Position numbers and translations under genes: made by a program
Notes under the pieces: generated by a model
Seen by the model: only the letters and a program-made list of their open reading frames with translations
Told to the model about the DNA's origin: nothing
Database searches by the model: none
Part shown: positions 41,104-50,598 of the stretch, one piece after another
Layout: every line of letters begins with the position of its first letter
How positions within the stretch are numbered: position 1 is the stretch's first letter
Assembly: GCF_003268775.1 (NCBI RefSeq)
Contig: NZ_QLSU01000015.1
Coordinates: forward strand, 124,001 to 188,000
DNA: 64,000 bases
Direction: 5' to 3'
Origin: Paraburkholderia unamae
Lineage (GTDB): Bacteria; Pseudomonadota; Gammaproteobacteria; Burkholderiales; Burkholderiaceae

Positions 41104-43086
41104 CTACGAGTCTACTTTCTTCGTGCCATCGTCGGCGTCCGTGGGATCGACGGGCGCAGTGGGCGACGCCCCCGCTCCCGAGCCGGCGGAGCCCCCCGAG
41201 TTCAACTGGATCGGCGTGCCCTGTACAGAAACGGGTCCGGGTTCGATCACCACGAACGCGCCGCCCACCTTGAGCGTGATGCCCGTCTGGGCTTCGATCA
41301 CGATCGACCCGCTGGCCGCGAGGTGAATGTTGCCGGTCACGGACAGCGCGTAGTTGCCGCTCACCTGCTCCTGCTGATCTCCCTTGACGGTCAGCGACGC
41401 GTTGCCGTCCACCTGCGCGTTCTGATTGCCGACCACGTGATCGTGACGGTTGCCGCCGACCGAGACGTGTTCGTCCACCTTCACCTTGAGATGGCGGTCG
41501 TTGCCTACATTCATCAGCGAGTCGTTGATCACCCACGTTTCGTGATCTTTCTGGGCGTGAAAGAACAATTGCTCGTTGCCCTTGGCGTCCTTGAAGCGCA
41601 CTTCGTTGTAGCCGCCGCCGCCCGTCGTGCTGTTGCTCTTGATCGTCGAGACCGCCGAATCGTCGGGCAGCTTGTAGGGCGGCATGAGACTCGCGTTGTA
41701 CACGCTGCCCGTCACGACCGGCTGGTCCGGGTCGCCCTCGATGAATTCCACGAGCACTTCGTGGCCGATGCGCGGCAGGAAGAACGCCCCCCACTGGTTG
41801 CCGGCCCACCCCTGCGCCACGCGCACCCAGCAGCGGTTCATGTCCGATTTCGTCGGCGACGCCGGCATCAGTTGCTCCCAATGGAACGCCACCTTGATAC
41901 GGCCATACGAGTCGGTCGTGATCTCGGCCCCGCTCTCTCCCACCACGACCGCCGTTTGCGGGCCGCTCGCCACCGCGCGGGGCGTCGTGCGCGCCGAGCG
42001 GAACTGATTCGACTTGCGCAACGCCGTGAAGGCGCAGTCGAACAAAGCGGGTTGCGCGCCGGCCGCGAAGGTCGAGACATAGGTGTCCGAATTGATCTCG
42101 TAGCTCGCGCTCACCACGAGATAGCTGTCGTTCTGCGCATCGGAGGGATGGCCGTTCAGCCGGAACAGGCCGCCGGGCCAGACGCCGCGCGCCGTCGAGC
42201 GCCCCTCGACGATCTCGTTGCGCGACTGGTGAATCTCGGCGCCCACGCGCGCGTAGCGGTCGCCCTCGCTCGCCTCCGTATAGCCCGATAAATGCTCCTG
42301 CCCTGTGTAGCTCGCCGGATCGTAGGGCTGCGTGCGCGTCGCGCGCGACTTGAGCCCCTGGTGGAGGCTCGCAGACGGCTTCTGGAAGTCGTAGTCGTTC
42401 GTCTCGTAGAAACCGGTTTGCAGTTCGCCGCCGAGACGCCAGTGGTAAATGCACTCGCGCTCCTTCCACGGCGTTTCGGCCGGGTCATAGGCGATCGCAT
42501 CATAGTGCGAAATGGGCGTGTGCACGTCGCCGGAGTCGGCCAGCACCATCGTGTGCTTGCCGCTTTCGTGCTCGAAGTAGTAGTAGATGCCCTCGTGCTC
42601 CATGAGCCGGCTCACGAACGCGAAATCGGTCTCGCGATACTGTGCGCAATGCTCGCGTTTCGGATAGGTCGTCGTGCAGCGGTTGACCATATCGACCTGG
42701 TACTCGTCCAGCACCGTCTTGACGATGTCCGTCACCGTCATTTCGTGAAAGAAACGGTAGTGCGAGCCTCGTGTCAGCAGCCAAAGCCGTGGCCGCACGA
42801 TCGCTTCGTAGCGGCTCATACTGCCGTAGATGCCCTTGCCCGCCGAGGACATGCGAAACATCGTGACGATCCCGTTGAATTCGCGCGTGGGCCCCGATGG
42901 CAGCGTCAGCTCCACCGACAGGTCCTGCCCGAGCATCTCGCCGGGCGTGAGGCCGCCCGACAGGCAAAGCAGGTCCAGACGGTACTCGCTCAGACGTCCG
43001 AGCTCATCGCCGCCCACCATGCGCAGCAGCATGAGTTCGGCGCTCGCGCCTGAGCATTTGACAGTGACATGACGGTCTACGGGCAT
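41104..43086 (-). CDS. vgrG: T6SS spike protein VgrG
   Basis: A 660-aa VgrG with gp27-like part (1-400), OB fold region (G-R-I-K-V-A-F-H-W) and the gp5-type beta-helix made of repeats such as G-N-R-H-D-H-V-V-G-N and G-N-A-S-L-T-V-K-G-D. After the helix there are only some 45 mostly Gly, Ala, Ser and Pro residues ending in K-K-V-D-S, so no effector domain is attached. It starts one base after the PAAR-like gene's stop, so both spike parts are translated together. Confidence 0.95.
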   Translation of the reverse strand: MPVDRHVTVKCSGASAELMLLRMVGGDELGRLSEYRLDLLCLSGGLTPGEMLGQDLSVELTLPSGPTREFNGIVTMFRMSSAGKGIYGSMSRYEAIVRPRLWLLTRGSHYRFFHEMTVTDIVKTVLDEYQVDMVNRCTTTYPKREHCAQYRETDFAFVSRLMEHEGIYYYFEHESGKHTMVLADSGDVHTPISHYDAIAYDPAETPWKERECIYHWRLGGELQTGFYETNDYDFQKPSASLHQGLKSRATRTQPYDPASYTGQEHLSGYTEASEGDRYARVGAEIHQSRNEIVEGRSTARGVWPGGLFRLNGHPSDAQNDSYLVVSASYEINSDTYVSTFAAGAQPALFDCAFTALRKSNQFRSARTTPRAVASGPQTAVVVGESGAEITTDSYGRIKVAFHWEQLMPASPTKSDMNRCWVRVAQGWAGNQWGAFFLPRIGHEVLVEFIEGDPDQPVVTGSVYNASLMPPYKLPDDSAVSTIKSNSTTGGGGYNEVRFKDAKGNEQLFFHAQKDHETWVINDSLMNVGNDRHLKVKVDEHVSVGGNRHDHVVGNQNAQVDGNASLTVKGDQQEQVSGNYALSVTGNIHLAASGSIVIEAQTGITLKVGGAFVVIEPGPVSVQGTPIQLNSGGSAGSGAGASPTAPVDPTDADDGTKKVDS

Positions 43087-43087
43087 A

Positions 43088-43477
43088 TCAGGGAATCATG
43101 GTTTTCACGGTGGCGGGATTGACGATCGTGACGACGCCCCCCCAGTTGCACATGCAGGTCGACACGTTGTCGAGGGAAGGCTGATTGCCGAGTAAAACGG
43201 TGGGCGCGCCGGGCGCCCACGGCGAGTACGTCGCCGGGATGCAGGGCTGCGGCGTGAGCACGCCCATCGCCGCCGCCGTGGCCGCCGCCACCTGAGGATT
43301 GGCGGGCGACGTGCAGACGTCGAACGGCATGATGTTGACCATCGGAATATGGTCCATGATGTTCGCGGCGGGCGGCCCCTCGCCCATGACCTCGTTCACC
43401 GGCAGGACGACGAGGCTCGACGGCGCCACACCGAAAGAGCACTGAAGCGTCGCCCCCATGCTGACCTGTTGCGGCAT
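43088..43477 (-). CDS. PAAR-like protein (DUF4280 type), VgrG tip
   Basis: A 129-aa protein; AGGAGG six bases before ATG 43477. It begins P-Q-Q-V-S-M-G-A-T-L-Q-C-S-F-G and carries N-I-M-D-H-I-P-M-V-N-I-M-P-F, C-T-S-P-A-N-P-Q-V-A and a Cys-x-Cys near the end, features of the DUF4280 PAAR-like group. Such proteins sharpen VgrG. Placement between clpV and vgrG supports that. No toxin domain is fused. Confidence 0.8.
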   Translation of the reverse strand: MPQQVSMGATLQCSFGVAPSSLVVLPVNEVMGEGPPAANIMDHIPMVNIMPFDVCTSPANPQVAAATAAAMGVLTPQPCIPATYSPWAPGAPTVLLGNQPSLDNVSTCMCNWGGVVTIVNPATVKTMIP

Positions 43478-43520
43478 CTCTATCCTCCTTCGCGCAAGTT
43501 TCGCGGCAAGCGCCGCGGGT

Positions 43521-46229
43521 TCAGTCGAACGTATACGTGAACTCGCCTTCGTGAGCGCCAACCTGCACCTTCTTCACCGCCTCGCCGCGCATCATGCGCG
43601 TGAGGAACTCGGTTGAAACGCGCGGCAACAACGTATTCGTGAGAATCGCGTCGATCATGCGGCCGCCGCTCTCAAGTTCCGTGCAGCGGCTTGCAATCAG
43701 TTTGACGACGTCCTCGTCGTAGACGAACGGCACCTTGTGCGAGAGGCGCAGCCGCTTTTCGATGCGCCCGAGCTGTAGCCGGATGATCGCGCCCAGCATC
43801 TCGTCCGAGAGCGGGTAATACGGAATCGTCACGACGCGGCCGAGCAGCGCCGGCGGGAATACCTTCAAGAGCGGGTCGCGCAACGCCTTGGCGATCCCCT
43901 CCGGACCGGGCATCAGTTCGGGGTCCTTGCAAAGATTCGTGATGAGGTCGGTGCCCGCATTGGTCGTGAGCAGGATGAGCGTGTTCTTGAAGTCGATCAC
44001 GCGGCCTTCGCCGTCCTCCATCCAGCCCTTGTCGAACACCTGGAAGAAGATTTCGTGCACGTCCGGGTGCGCCTTCTCCACCTCGTCGAGCAGCACGACG
44101 CTGTACGGGCGGCGACGCACGGCCTCGGTGAGCACACCGCCCTCGCCGTAGCCGACGTATCCGGGCGGCGCGCCCTTGAGCGACGACACGGTATGCGCCT
44201 CCTGATACTCGCTCATGTTGATCGTGATGACATTCTGTTCGCCGCCATAGAGCACTTCGGCGAGCGCGAGCGCGGTCTCGGTTTTGCCGACCCCCGACGT
44301 GCCCGCCAGCAGGAACACGCCGATCGGCTTGTTCGGATTGTCGAGGCCCGCGCGCGAGGTCTGGATACGCCGCGCGATCATCTCGGTCGCATGGCCCTGG
44401 CCGATGATGCGGCGGTTCAGGTTCTCCGCCAGCTTCAGCACGTTTTCGATCTCGTTGCGCACCATGCGCCCCACGGGAATGCCGGTCCAGTCCTGCACGA
44501 CCGAGGCCACGGCCTGACGATCGACGGTCGGCAGAATCAGCGGATCCTCGCCCTGGTGGCTCGCCAGCGCCGACTGGAGTTCGCGCAGTTCGGCTCGCAA
44601 CGCTTCGGCATCGGGCCCGGCGTCCGCCTGGGCTTCGACACCCGCCTGCGCCTTGTCGTCCGCGCGACCCTCCACCTTGCCGGTCTGCTCGCGCAACTGG
44701 GCCCGCAACGCCAGGATGCGGGACACGAGCCCCTTCTCCTTCTCCCAGCGCGTTTCGAGTTCCGCAAGACGGGCGCGCTCGGCCAGCAGTTTTTCGGCGG
44801 CCGCGGACTCGCGCTCCGCCGTCTCGATGCCCACGGCCTTCTCGCGCGCGATGATCCCGAGCTCCGTTTCGAGCGCGCCGATGCGCTTGCGTGCGTCATC
44901 GACTGAAGGCGGCGTGGCGTGCTGGCTCACGGCCACGCGCGCGCACGCCGTGTCGAGCAGGCTCACCGACTTGTCGGGCAACTGGCGCGCCGGAATATAG
45001 CGGTGCGAAAGACGCACGGCGGCTTCGAGCGCTTCGTCGAGCACCTGCACCTTGTGATGCTGCTCCATCGTCGAGGTGATGCCGCGCATCATGCGGATCG
45101 CCTTTTCTTCGTCGGGCTCGGGCACCTGGACGACCTGAAAGCGCCGCGTGAGGGCCGGGTCCTTCTCGATGTGCTTCTTGTACTCGGCCCACGTCGTGGC
45201 GGCCACGGTGCGCAGCGTGCCGCGCGCGAGCGCGGGCTTGAGCAGGTTCGCGGCGTCGCCCGTGCCCGCCGCACCGCCCGCGCCGACGAGCGTATGCGCT
45301 TCGTCGATGAAGAGGATCACCGGTTTTTCCGAGGCCTGCACCTCCTCGATCACCTGGCGCAGCCGGTTCTCAAACTCGCCTTTCATGCTCGCGCCCGCCT
45401 GGAGCAAGCCGACGTCGAGCGTGCGCAACTGCACGTCGCGCAGCGTCGGCGGCACGTCGCCCGCCACGATGCGCTGCGCGAAGCCCTCCACCACGGCCGT
45501 CTTGCCGACGCCGGCCTCGCCCGTGAGAATCGGGTTGTTCTGGCGGCGGCGCATGAGGATGTCCACGACCTGGCGGATTTCCTCGTCGCGGCCCACGATC
45601 GGGTCGAGCTTGCCGTTGCGCGCCTGCTCCGTGAGATCGGTCGTGTAGCGGCGCAGCGCCTCCTGCTTTCCCATCGCGGCGGGCGGCACCGTACCGTCAG
45701 CTTCGGCGCCTTCCGGCGTGCTGGCGCGGAATCCATCGTTCGCGCTCATGGCCGCTTCCGGGGAGTCGCCGAGCAGCTTGTCGAACTCGTCGCACAGCGT
45801 TTCGAGCTTCACCTGCTCGAACTGCCGCGAAATGCCATAAAGCGCGTTGCGCAACGACGGCGTTTTGAGCAGCCCCACCACGAGATGCCCGGTGCGCACC
45901 TGCGACTCGCCGAACATGAGCGAGCCGAACACCCACCCGCGCTCCACCGCCTCCTCCACCTGCGAGGAAATGTCGAGCGACGACGCGCCGCGCGGCAGGC
46001 GGTCGAGCGCCTCGGTCAGGTCACGCGCGAGCCGGGCCGGGTCCATCCCGAAGTGGCGCACGACGCGATGCAAGTCCGAGTCCTGCAATTGCAGGATCTG
46101 GTGGAACCAGTGCGCAAGCTCGATATACGGATTCCCGCGCAGGCGGCAAAACGTATTCGCGCTTTCCAGCGCGCGAAAGCCCAGTTTGTTGAGCTTGCCA
46201 AAGAGCGCAGCGCGTTTGATTTCGGCCAT
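43521..46229 (-). CDS. clpV: T6SS sheath-recycling ATPase ClpV (TssH)
   Basis: A 902-aa Clp ATPase. The N-domain (1-155) has the ClpV-type start; AAA1 has G-E-A-G-V-G-K-T (237-244) and L-F-I-D-E-A-H-T; a coiled-coil middle domain is rich in Glu, Arg and Ala; AAA2 has A-G-T-S-G-V-G-K-T and L-L-D-E-V-E-K-A-H. It disassembles contracted TssB/TssC sheath. It starts four bases after tssG. Confidence 0.95.
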   Translation of the reverse strand: MAEIKRAALFGKLNKLGFRALESANTFCRLRGNPYIELAHWFHQILQLQDSDLHRVVRHFGMDPARLARDLTEALDRLPRGASSLDISSQVEEAVERGWVFGSLMFGESQVRTGHLVVGLLKTPSLRNALYGISRQFEQVKLETLCDEFDKLLGDSPEAAMSANDGFRASTPEGAEADGTVPPAAMGKQEALRRYTTDLTEQARNGKLDPIVGRDEEIRQVVDILMRRRQNNPILTGEAGVGKTAVVEGFAQRIVAGDVPPTLRDVQLRTLDVGLLQAGASMKGEFENRLRQVIEEVQASEKPVILFIDEAHTLVGAGGAAGTGDAANLLKPALARGTLRTVAATTWAEYKKHIEKDPALTRRFQVVQVPEPDEEKAIRMMRGITSTMEQHHKVQVLDEALEAAVRLSHRYIPARQLPDKSVSLLDTACARVAVSQHATPPSVDDARKRIGALETELGIIAREKAVGIETAERESAAAEKLLAERARLAELETRWEKEKGLVSRILALRAQLREQTGKVEGRADDKAQAGVEAQADAGPDAEALRAELRELQSALASHQGEDPLILPTVDRQAVASVVQDWTGIPVGRMVRNEIENVLKLAENLNRRIIGQGHATEMIARRIQTSRAGLDNPNKPIGVFLLAGTSGVGKTETALALAEVLYGGEQNVITINMSEYQEAHTVSSLKGAPPGYVGYGEGGVLTEAVRRRPYSVVLLDEVEKAHPDVHEIFFQVFDKGWMEDGEGRVIDFKNTLILLTTNAGTDLITNLCKDPELMPGPEGIAKALRDPLLKVFPPALLGRVVTIPYYPLSDEMLGAIIRLQLGRIEKRLRLSHKVPFVYDEDVVKLIASRCTELESGGRMIDAILTNTLLPRVSTEFLTRMMRGEAVKKVQVGAHEGEFTYTFD

Positions 46230-46233
46230 GGCT

Positions 46234-47274
46234 TCAGTCTCCCGAAGGGGTGTCGCGCACGACGGCGCGCTGCGCGACGCTTGCCGGATTGAGCTTCAGT
46301 TGGCGCTGGTCGCCGCTGGCAGCGCCGCTCAACAACCAGCTCGTGTAGCCGAGCCGGGCATGCATGCCCAGCTTCAGGCGCGGCACGTCGGCTTGCCGCA
46401 ATTGCAGATTCACGTCCCAGTCGAGTCCGTCGTGGACGTAGTTGCGCACCCAGTCCACAAGACGCACAAGACTGTCTGCGCCAGGCAGGAAACGTTCATA
46501 GTCGGCGATCGAGAGCGGCCCGAAGACGATACGGAACTTGTGTTGCGCGTCCCACGTTCGCGCGCCCAGCGATGTCGAGACGCCCAGCGCCGCGCCGTCG
46601 CCCGAACCGAGCCGCGTGAGCGATTCCCGCGGCAGCGGCATCCAGTGACCGACCCACTGCTCGATCTCCACGGGCAGCCGGAAAAAGCGCGAGAGAATCA
46701 GCTTGAGCCCCGCGGCCGGTCTCGTGGGCATGGAAAGCAAGCCGGCAAAATGCAGCTTCGCGAAGTCGGGCACCGTGTCGCGCTCGCGCAGCGAAGTTTC
46801 GCCAAGGCCGAAGGTCGTACCCACATACATCGAGAAGCGATCGCGCCCAGGCCGCTCGAGACTCACCGCCGGCTGGGTGTTGGCCCATGCGCGGTAAAAG
46901 AGGCTCACCATACGGTGCTGGAACAGGTCGAGGAAACGGGCGAACGTGGGGTCGTCGGCGTTGCGCTCGCGATCGCGGATATATTCGGTCAAATGGGTCG
47001 GCAGCGCGCCGTGCGGACCCAGCAGGCCGAAAAAGTTCACCGCCAGTTGGGGCGCTCGCCCCGCCTCGCCCTGCTTGAACGCACCGAGCGTCGTGGGATA
47101 GAACACGAGTTCAGGCCGTTGGGTGAACCGGACGGCGTCGTCGCGCGGCAACAGGGACTCGCCCACGCGCGGCTGCTGTGGCCACGCGTTCTCAACCAGC
47201 CGCACCGCCTGGAAAAAGTCGAAGCGCCAGGACTCGTCTTCGAGCAGACGCAGCACGTTCACAGAGTCGAGCAT
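46234..47274 (-). CDS. tssG: T6SS baseplate subunit TssG
   Basis: A 346-aa protein. Typical segments are F-D-F-F-Q-A-V-R-L-V-E near residue 18, F-G-L-L-G-P-H-G-A-L-P-T-H-L-T and a C-terminal L-G-Y-T-S-W-L. The ATG at 47274 overlaps the end of tssF by 16 bases. It forms the TssF2G wedge of the baseplate. Confidence 0.95.
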   Translation of the reverse strand: MLDSVNVLRLLEDESWRFDFFQAVRLVENAWPQQPRVGESLLPRDDAVRFTQRPELVFYPTTLGAFKQGEAGRAPQLAVNFFGLLGPHGALPTHLTEYIRDRERNADDPTFARFLDLFQHRMVSLFYRAWANTQPAVSLERPGRDRFSMYVGTTFGLGETSLRERDTVPDFAKLHFAGLLSMPTRPAAGLKLILSRFFRLPVEIEQWVGHWMPLPRESLTRLGSGDGAALGVSTSLGARTWDAQHKFRIVFGPLSIADYERFLPGADSLVRLVDWVRNYVHDGLDWDVNLQLRQADVPRLKLGMHARLGYTSWLLSGAASGDQRQLKLNPASVAQRAVVRDTPSGD

Positions 47275-49136
47275 CGCCCCGCCCTCGCCGGCCAGCGCAT
47301 GATCTCGCCACGCGTCGTGGTCCTCACCACCGTTTCCGTGAACGAATTGATCGACACGTAGAGCGCAAAATATCGTGCGAGCACCGCGCCGAGCACGAAG
47401 GCGCCCGCGCCCTCGAAAGCCGCCTCGTCGAACGTCACGCATACCTGCTGGCCCCGCCCGAATACGATCGGCCCGGCCACGGGCAACCGCCGCGTGATCG
47501 CCTTGGCCTCGACCGAGCGCACGCCTTCGATCTGGCGCTGCGCGGGCACATCGTCGACGGCGCAATAGAGTCCGAGCAGGTCGCGCAGCGCGCGGGCGCC
47601 CGTCACGGCGTCGGAATCGAGCAGTGAGCCGTAATTCAGCGAAAGATGGCTGAGCAGGCGCCACGCCACGGCACCGTGCGCGAACGACGGCAGAGGGCGG
47701 CTCGGCCCGCTCACACAGCGCACGCTCTCCACCGGCGCCTCGACCGAGAGCGTGAAATCCGAGGCCCCCGTGCCCGTCGAAAGCGTGAGCGGCAAATCGC
47801 GATTCGTGCAAAGCACCTTGAGGGCCAGTTGGCGCAAGTCCCCGCGAAACGGCGCGTTGGCGGCGTCGACCAGGGCAATGAACGTCTCGCTGCCCAGGTA
47901 GCTCGTGCGCTGGCCGCGCTCGCGCTGGCGCGACGACTGGAGCCGGCGCTCGCGCCGCAACTGGTAGAAGGCCTCGCCGCCATAGCCGGCGCCCAGGTCC
48001 CGCGCGTAATAGAACGGCTCGAAGCGCTGCTCCTCGTTCGATCCCGCGCTATAGCCGGTCACGTCCTCGATGCCGTAGATCTCGAAGTCGAGCGGCCGGG
48101 TACGGTCGGCTATCACCTGATATTCGAACTGCGTTGGATTGAGCGCGATACGATCGGTGCGGCGCGGAAACAGGTTGACGGCCGGCGTGCAGTAGAGCGA
48201 GAAGTTCGAGGCGTCGAGCGTCTGTTCGAGCAGTGGGTCCGCACGGTTGAGGAGCACGACGATTTCCACCTCGTTCGCGGCGCACTGGCGCAATGCGGGC
48301 AGCAGACCCTCGATGCCGACGAACAAAAAGCGCTGCGCGAACGCAAAATACTCCTGTAGCAGCCGGAAGCCCTGGAACGACTGGCGGCCCACCGGCAACA
48401 GCGCTTCGTCGTCCTCGAAGCCGAGTGGCCGCACCGCGTTGGCGGGCAGCAGGCGATGCCACGTTGCCGGGCGTGACGCGGGCATGACCACGACGCCCAC
48501 CGTCGAGGCGAGCAGCCTCTCGTAAATGCGCGTAGGCAACGCGTCGGCCCCGCGCAGATAGAGCGAAAGCCGGTCGAGCCGAAGCTGGTTGAACTTCAGC
48601 CCCGCCGTCGTGCGCAGGCGCAAACGCACGCCCGCTTTCACCCCGGCGGGAAGCGCGACGTCCGCGCCGCCAAGTGCGCCCGCATAGGTGAAGAACTTCG
48701 CTTCGGCAATTTCAACGGGCCACAACGTCAGCGCGTGCGCCGTGCGGTATTCGCAACGCGTGGAGCCGTTCTTGTCGAGCACGGCGTGCAACGCGCTGCC
48801 GCGCGGCACCGTCACGCCGGCCGCCAGCGCGGGATGTGCAAGCTCCGGCTGGAGGCGCACGATGGCCATCGAAGGTGTCGGCGCGAGATAGTGCGGGTAG
48901 ATCAGCTCGGTCAGGTGCTGCGTGAAGCGCGGAAATTCCGCGTCGATCTTCAGTTGCACGCGTGCCGCAAGAAAGCTGAAGCCTTCGAGCAGCCTTTCGA
49001 CATAAGGGTCGGCGCATTCGAGGCCCTCCATGCCGAGGCGTGCGGCGACCTTCGGAAACTCGCGGGCGAACTCGGCACCCATTTCGCGCAAATGGGTCAG
49101 CTCCTGGTTGTAATAGCGGATCAGGTCGGGATTCAT
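47259..49136 (-). CDS. tssF: T6SS baseplate subunit TssF
   Basis: A 625-aa protein starting N-P-D-L-I-R-Y-Y-N-Q-E-L-T-H-L-R, the family signature, with F-P-R-F-T-Q-H-L-T-E-L-I-Y-P-H-Y near residue 67. The ATG overlaps the tssE stop (ATGA). It builds the baseplate with TssG, TssE and TssK. Confidence 0.95.
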   Translation of the reverse strand: MNPDLIRYYNQELTHLREMGAEFAREFPKVAARLGMEGLECADPYVERLLEGFSFLAARVQLKIDAEFPRFTQHLTELIYPHYLAPTPSMAIVRLQPELAHPALAAGVTVPRGSALHAVLDKNGSTRCEYRTAHALTLWPVEIAEAKFFTYAGALGGADVALPAGVKAGVRLRLRTTAGLKFNQLRLDRLSLYLRGADALPTRIYERLLASTVGVVVMPASRPATWHRLLPANAVRPLGFEDDEALLPVGRQSFQGFRLLQEYFAFAQRFLFVGIEGLLPALRQCAANEVEIVVLLNRADPLLEQTLDASNFSLYCTPAVNLFPRRTDRIALNPTQFEYQVIADRTRPLDFEIYGIEDVTGYSAGSNEEQRFEPFYYARDLGAGYGGEAFYQLRRERRLQSSRQRERGQRTSYLGSETFIALVDAANAPFRGDLRQLALKVLCTNRDLPLTLSTGTGASDFTLSVEAPVESVRCVSGPSRPLPSFAHGAVAWRLLSHLSLNYGSLLDSDAVTGARALRDLLGLYCAVDDVPAQRQIEGVRSVEAKAITRRLPVAGPIVFGRGQQVCVTFDEAAFEGAGAFVLGAVLARYFALYVSINSFTETVVRTTTRGEIMRWPARAGRCSTL

Positions 49137-49654
49137 GGTTTCTGGCGCGGCGCGCTTTCGTCGATCACGCGGACCTCGCCCGCTTCGAGGTCCAGCTCGG
49201 TGCGAAAATAGAGCCGCTCGGGATACGGCTGCGCCCACAGGTCGCCTTCGATCACGAACGCCACCGTGTTGTGACGCCCCGTTGTCTCCTCCTCCAGAAT
49301 CGCGCTCACCCGCACGGTGTCGCGGCGGATACGCGGCTCGAACGTGATGATCACGTCGCGGATCATGCGCTCGAGCAAAGCGATGTCCATGCCCGAAGCG
49401 GTCTTGCCCGCGATGTCGGGCAAACCGAAATTGACCACCGACGCCGCGACAGCAGGGTACGCCGAGAGATCCTGCACCGTGCCGAGCCCACTCGCATTGA
49501 GCAGCCATGCAAGATCGCGCTGCACGCCCTGGCGCAGCGCGCGCATGGAGAGCACACGCCGCTCGCGGGTCTCCTGTTTCGCCTCGCGCTCCAGATCAGT
49601 CAGTCGATCGAGCAGCGCGGGTTGCAGGCGGTCGCGGCCCGTCAGCTCAGCCAT
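49133..49654 (-). CDS. tssE: T6SS baseplate subunit TssE (gp25-like)
   Basis: A 173-aa protein of the gp25 lysozyme-like family: L-L-D-R-L-T-D near residue 15, L-L-N-A-S-G-L, V-V-N-F-G-L-P-D-I-A-G and I-I-T-F-E-P-R-I. It starts the sheath assembly. The start overlaps the tagJ stop by eight bases. Confidence 0.93.
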   Translation of the reverse strand: MAELTGRDRLQPALLDRLTDLEREAKQETRERRVLSMRALRQGVQRDLAWLLNASGLGTVQDLSAYPAVAASVVNFGLPDIAGKTASGMDIALLERMIRDVIITFEPRIRRDTVRVSAILEEETTGRHNTVAFVIEGDLWAQPYPERLYFRTELDLEAGEVRVIDESAPRQKP

Positions 49655-50480
49655 GATCGAGCTCGGCGTCGGCGGCGGGCGTCTCGACCTTGAGCTCGAC
49701 CGTGCGAACGTCGAAGAGCGCATAGTCGTTCGCGTCGGTCGTGAACATGCGTTGGCCGAGCGGGCGCGCCTCGTCAACGTCGCCACCGGCGGCGCCCGTC
49801 CATTCGGTCGAGCGCGCGAGTGCGAGCGCGCTGTCCCCGGCTTCGAGCGTGCCCGGATAGCGCACCGGAATGAGGCCCGCGGCCTGGCCGTCGTTGGACC
49901 AGGTGAACACCGCGGGCATCCACACGCGATCGCGCAGGTCGGCGGGCGGCTCGATTTCAATGCGGCGAATCCGCTCGAAGGGAATCCAGTAGTAGCGGCC
50001 CGCGAGGATCACTTCGAGTGCCGGACCAACCCGGCTGTCCGCGTCGGCAATCCATTCGAACGCCTCGCCGTTGAGCGCACCGGCCGTGGGCGCGGCCTGC
50101 TCCAGCGCGTTCGCGCGGCAAGCGGCGGCGGCCTTGACGTCTCCCGCTCCCTCCAGGCGCAGCGCTTCGATCAGGAGTGCGAGCCATGCGGTGGGCTCGC
50201 CGAAGATCAGCGGGGCGCGCCGGCCCTTGAAGACATCTTCGCGCAGCGCCTCGCATTGGAGCGCGTCGCGATAAATCTGCACCATCGCGAGCGCACCCGC
50301 ATCGAGGTCTCCCGCAACGTTCAGTTGTGTGAGCGCCCGGTCCCATGCGCCCTGGATGGCGAGTAGCTGGAACAGGAACACGCGATACGACGCGTTGGCC
50401 GGATCGTTGCGGACCTGCTGCTGCAACTGCTTCAGGCAAGCGTCGAGATCGCCTTCGCGCAAGCTCTCTTCTGCTGTCAT
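49647..50480 (-). CDS. tagJ: T6SS accessory protein TagJ (ImpE/SciE family)
   Basis: A 277-aa protein with GGAG eight bases before its ATG. The helical N-terminal half has tetratricopeptide-like repeats (L-R-E-G-D-L-D-A-C-L-K-Q-L, Y-R-V-F-L-F-Q-L-L), and the C-terminal half contains Y-W-I-P-F-E-R-I-R-R-I-E. TagJ binds TssB and occurs in loci of the HSI-I type. A strong hairpin separates it from hcp. Confidence 0.9.
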   Translation of the reverse strand: MTAEESLREGDLDACLKQLQQQVRNDPANASYRVFLFQLLAIQGAWDRALTQLNVAGDLDAGALAMVQIYRDALQCEALREDVFKGRRAPLIFGEPTAWLALLIEALRLEGAGDVKAAAACRANALEQAAPTAGALNGEAFEWIADADSRVGPALEVILAGRYYWIPFERIRRIEIEPPADLRDRVWMPAVFTWSNDGQAAGLIPVRYPGTLEAGDSALALARSTEWTGAAGGDVDEARPLGQRMFTTDANDYALFDVRTVELKVETPAADAELDHG

Positions 50481-50537
50481 TGTATGTAGGCTCCGTCAAG
50501 CCGGACCCGGGCGCCGCACCGGGAAATGCCGGTCAAA

Positions 50538-50579
50538 GCACCCGCGCGGTGCGCCCCCTGGCGCGCGCCGCGCGGGTGC
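50538..50579 (-). terminator. Strong hairpin between hcp and tagJ (attenuator)
   Basis: A perfect 12-bp inverted repeat GCACCCGCGCGG / CCGCGCGGGTGC around a GC-rich loop that can extend the stem, 20 bases after the hcp stop. On the transcribed strand it is followed by TTT. It fits a partial intrinsic terminator that raises hcp over downstream genes. Confidence 0.65.
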
Positions 50580-50598
50580 CGGTACTGCACCACATGCG

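Noticed and set aside
41104..41250. Effector domain at the C-terminus of VgrG
   Set aside because: Only a short Gly, Ala, Ser and Pro-rich tail follows the beta-helix.
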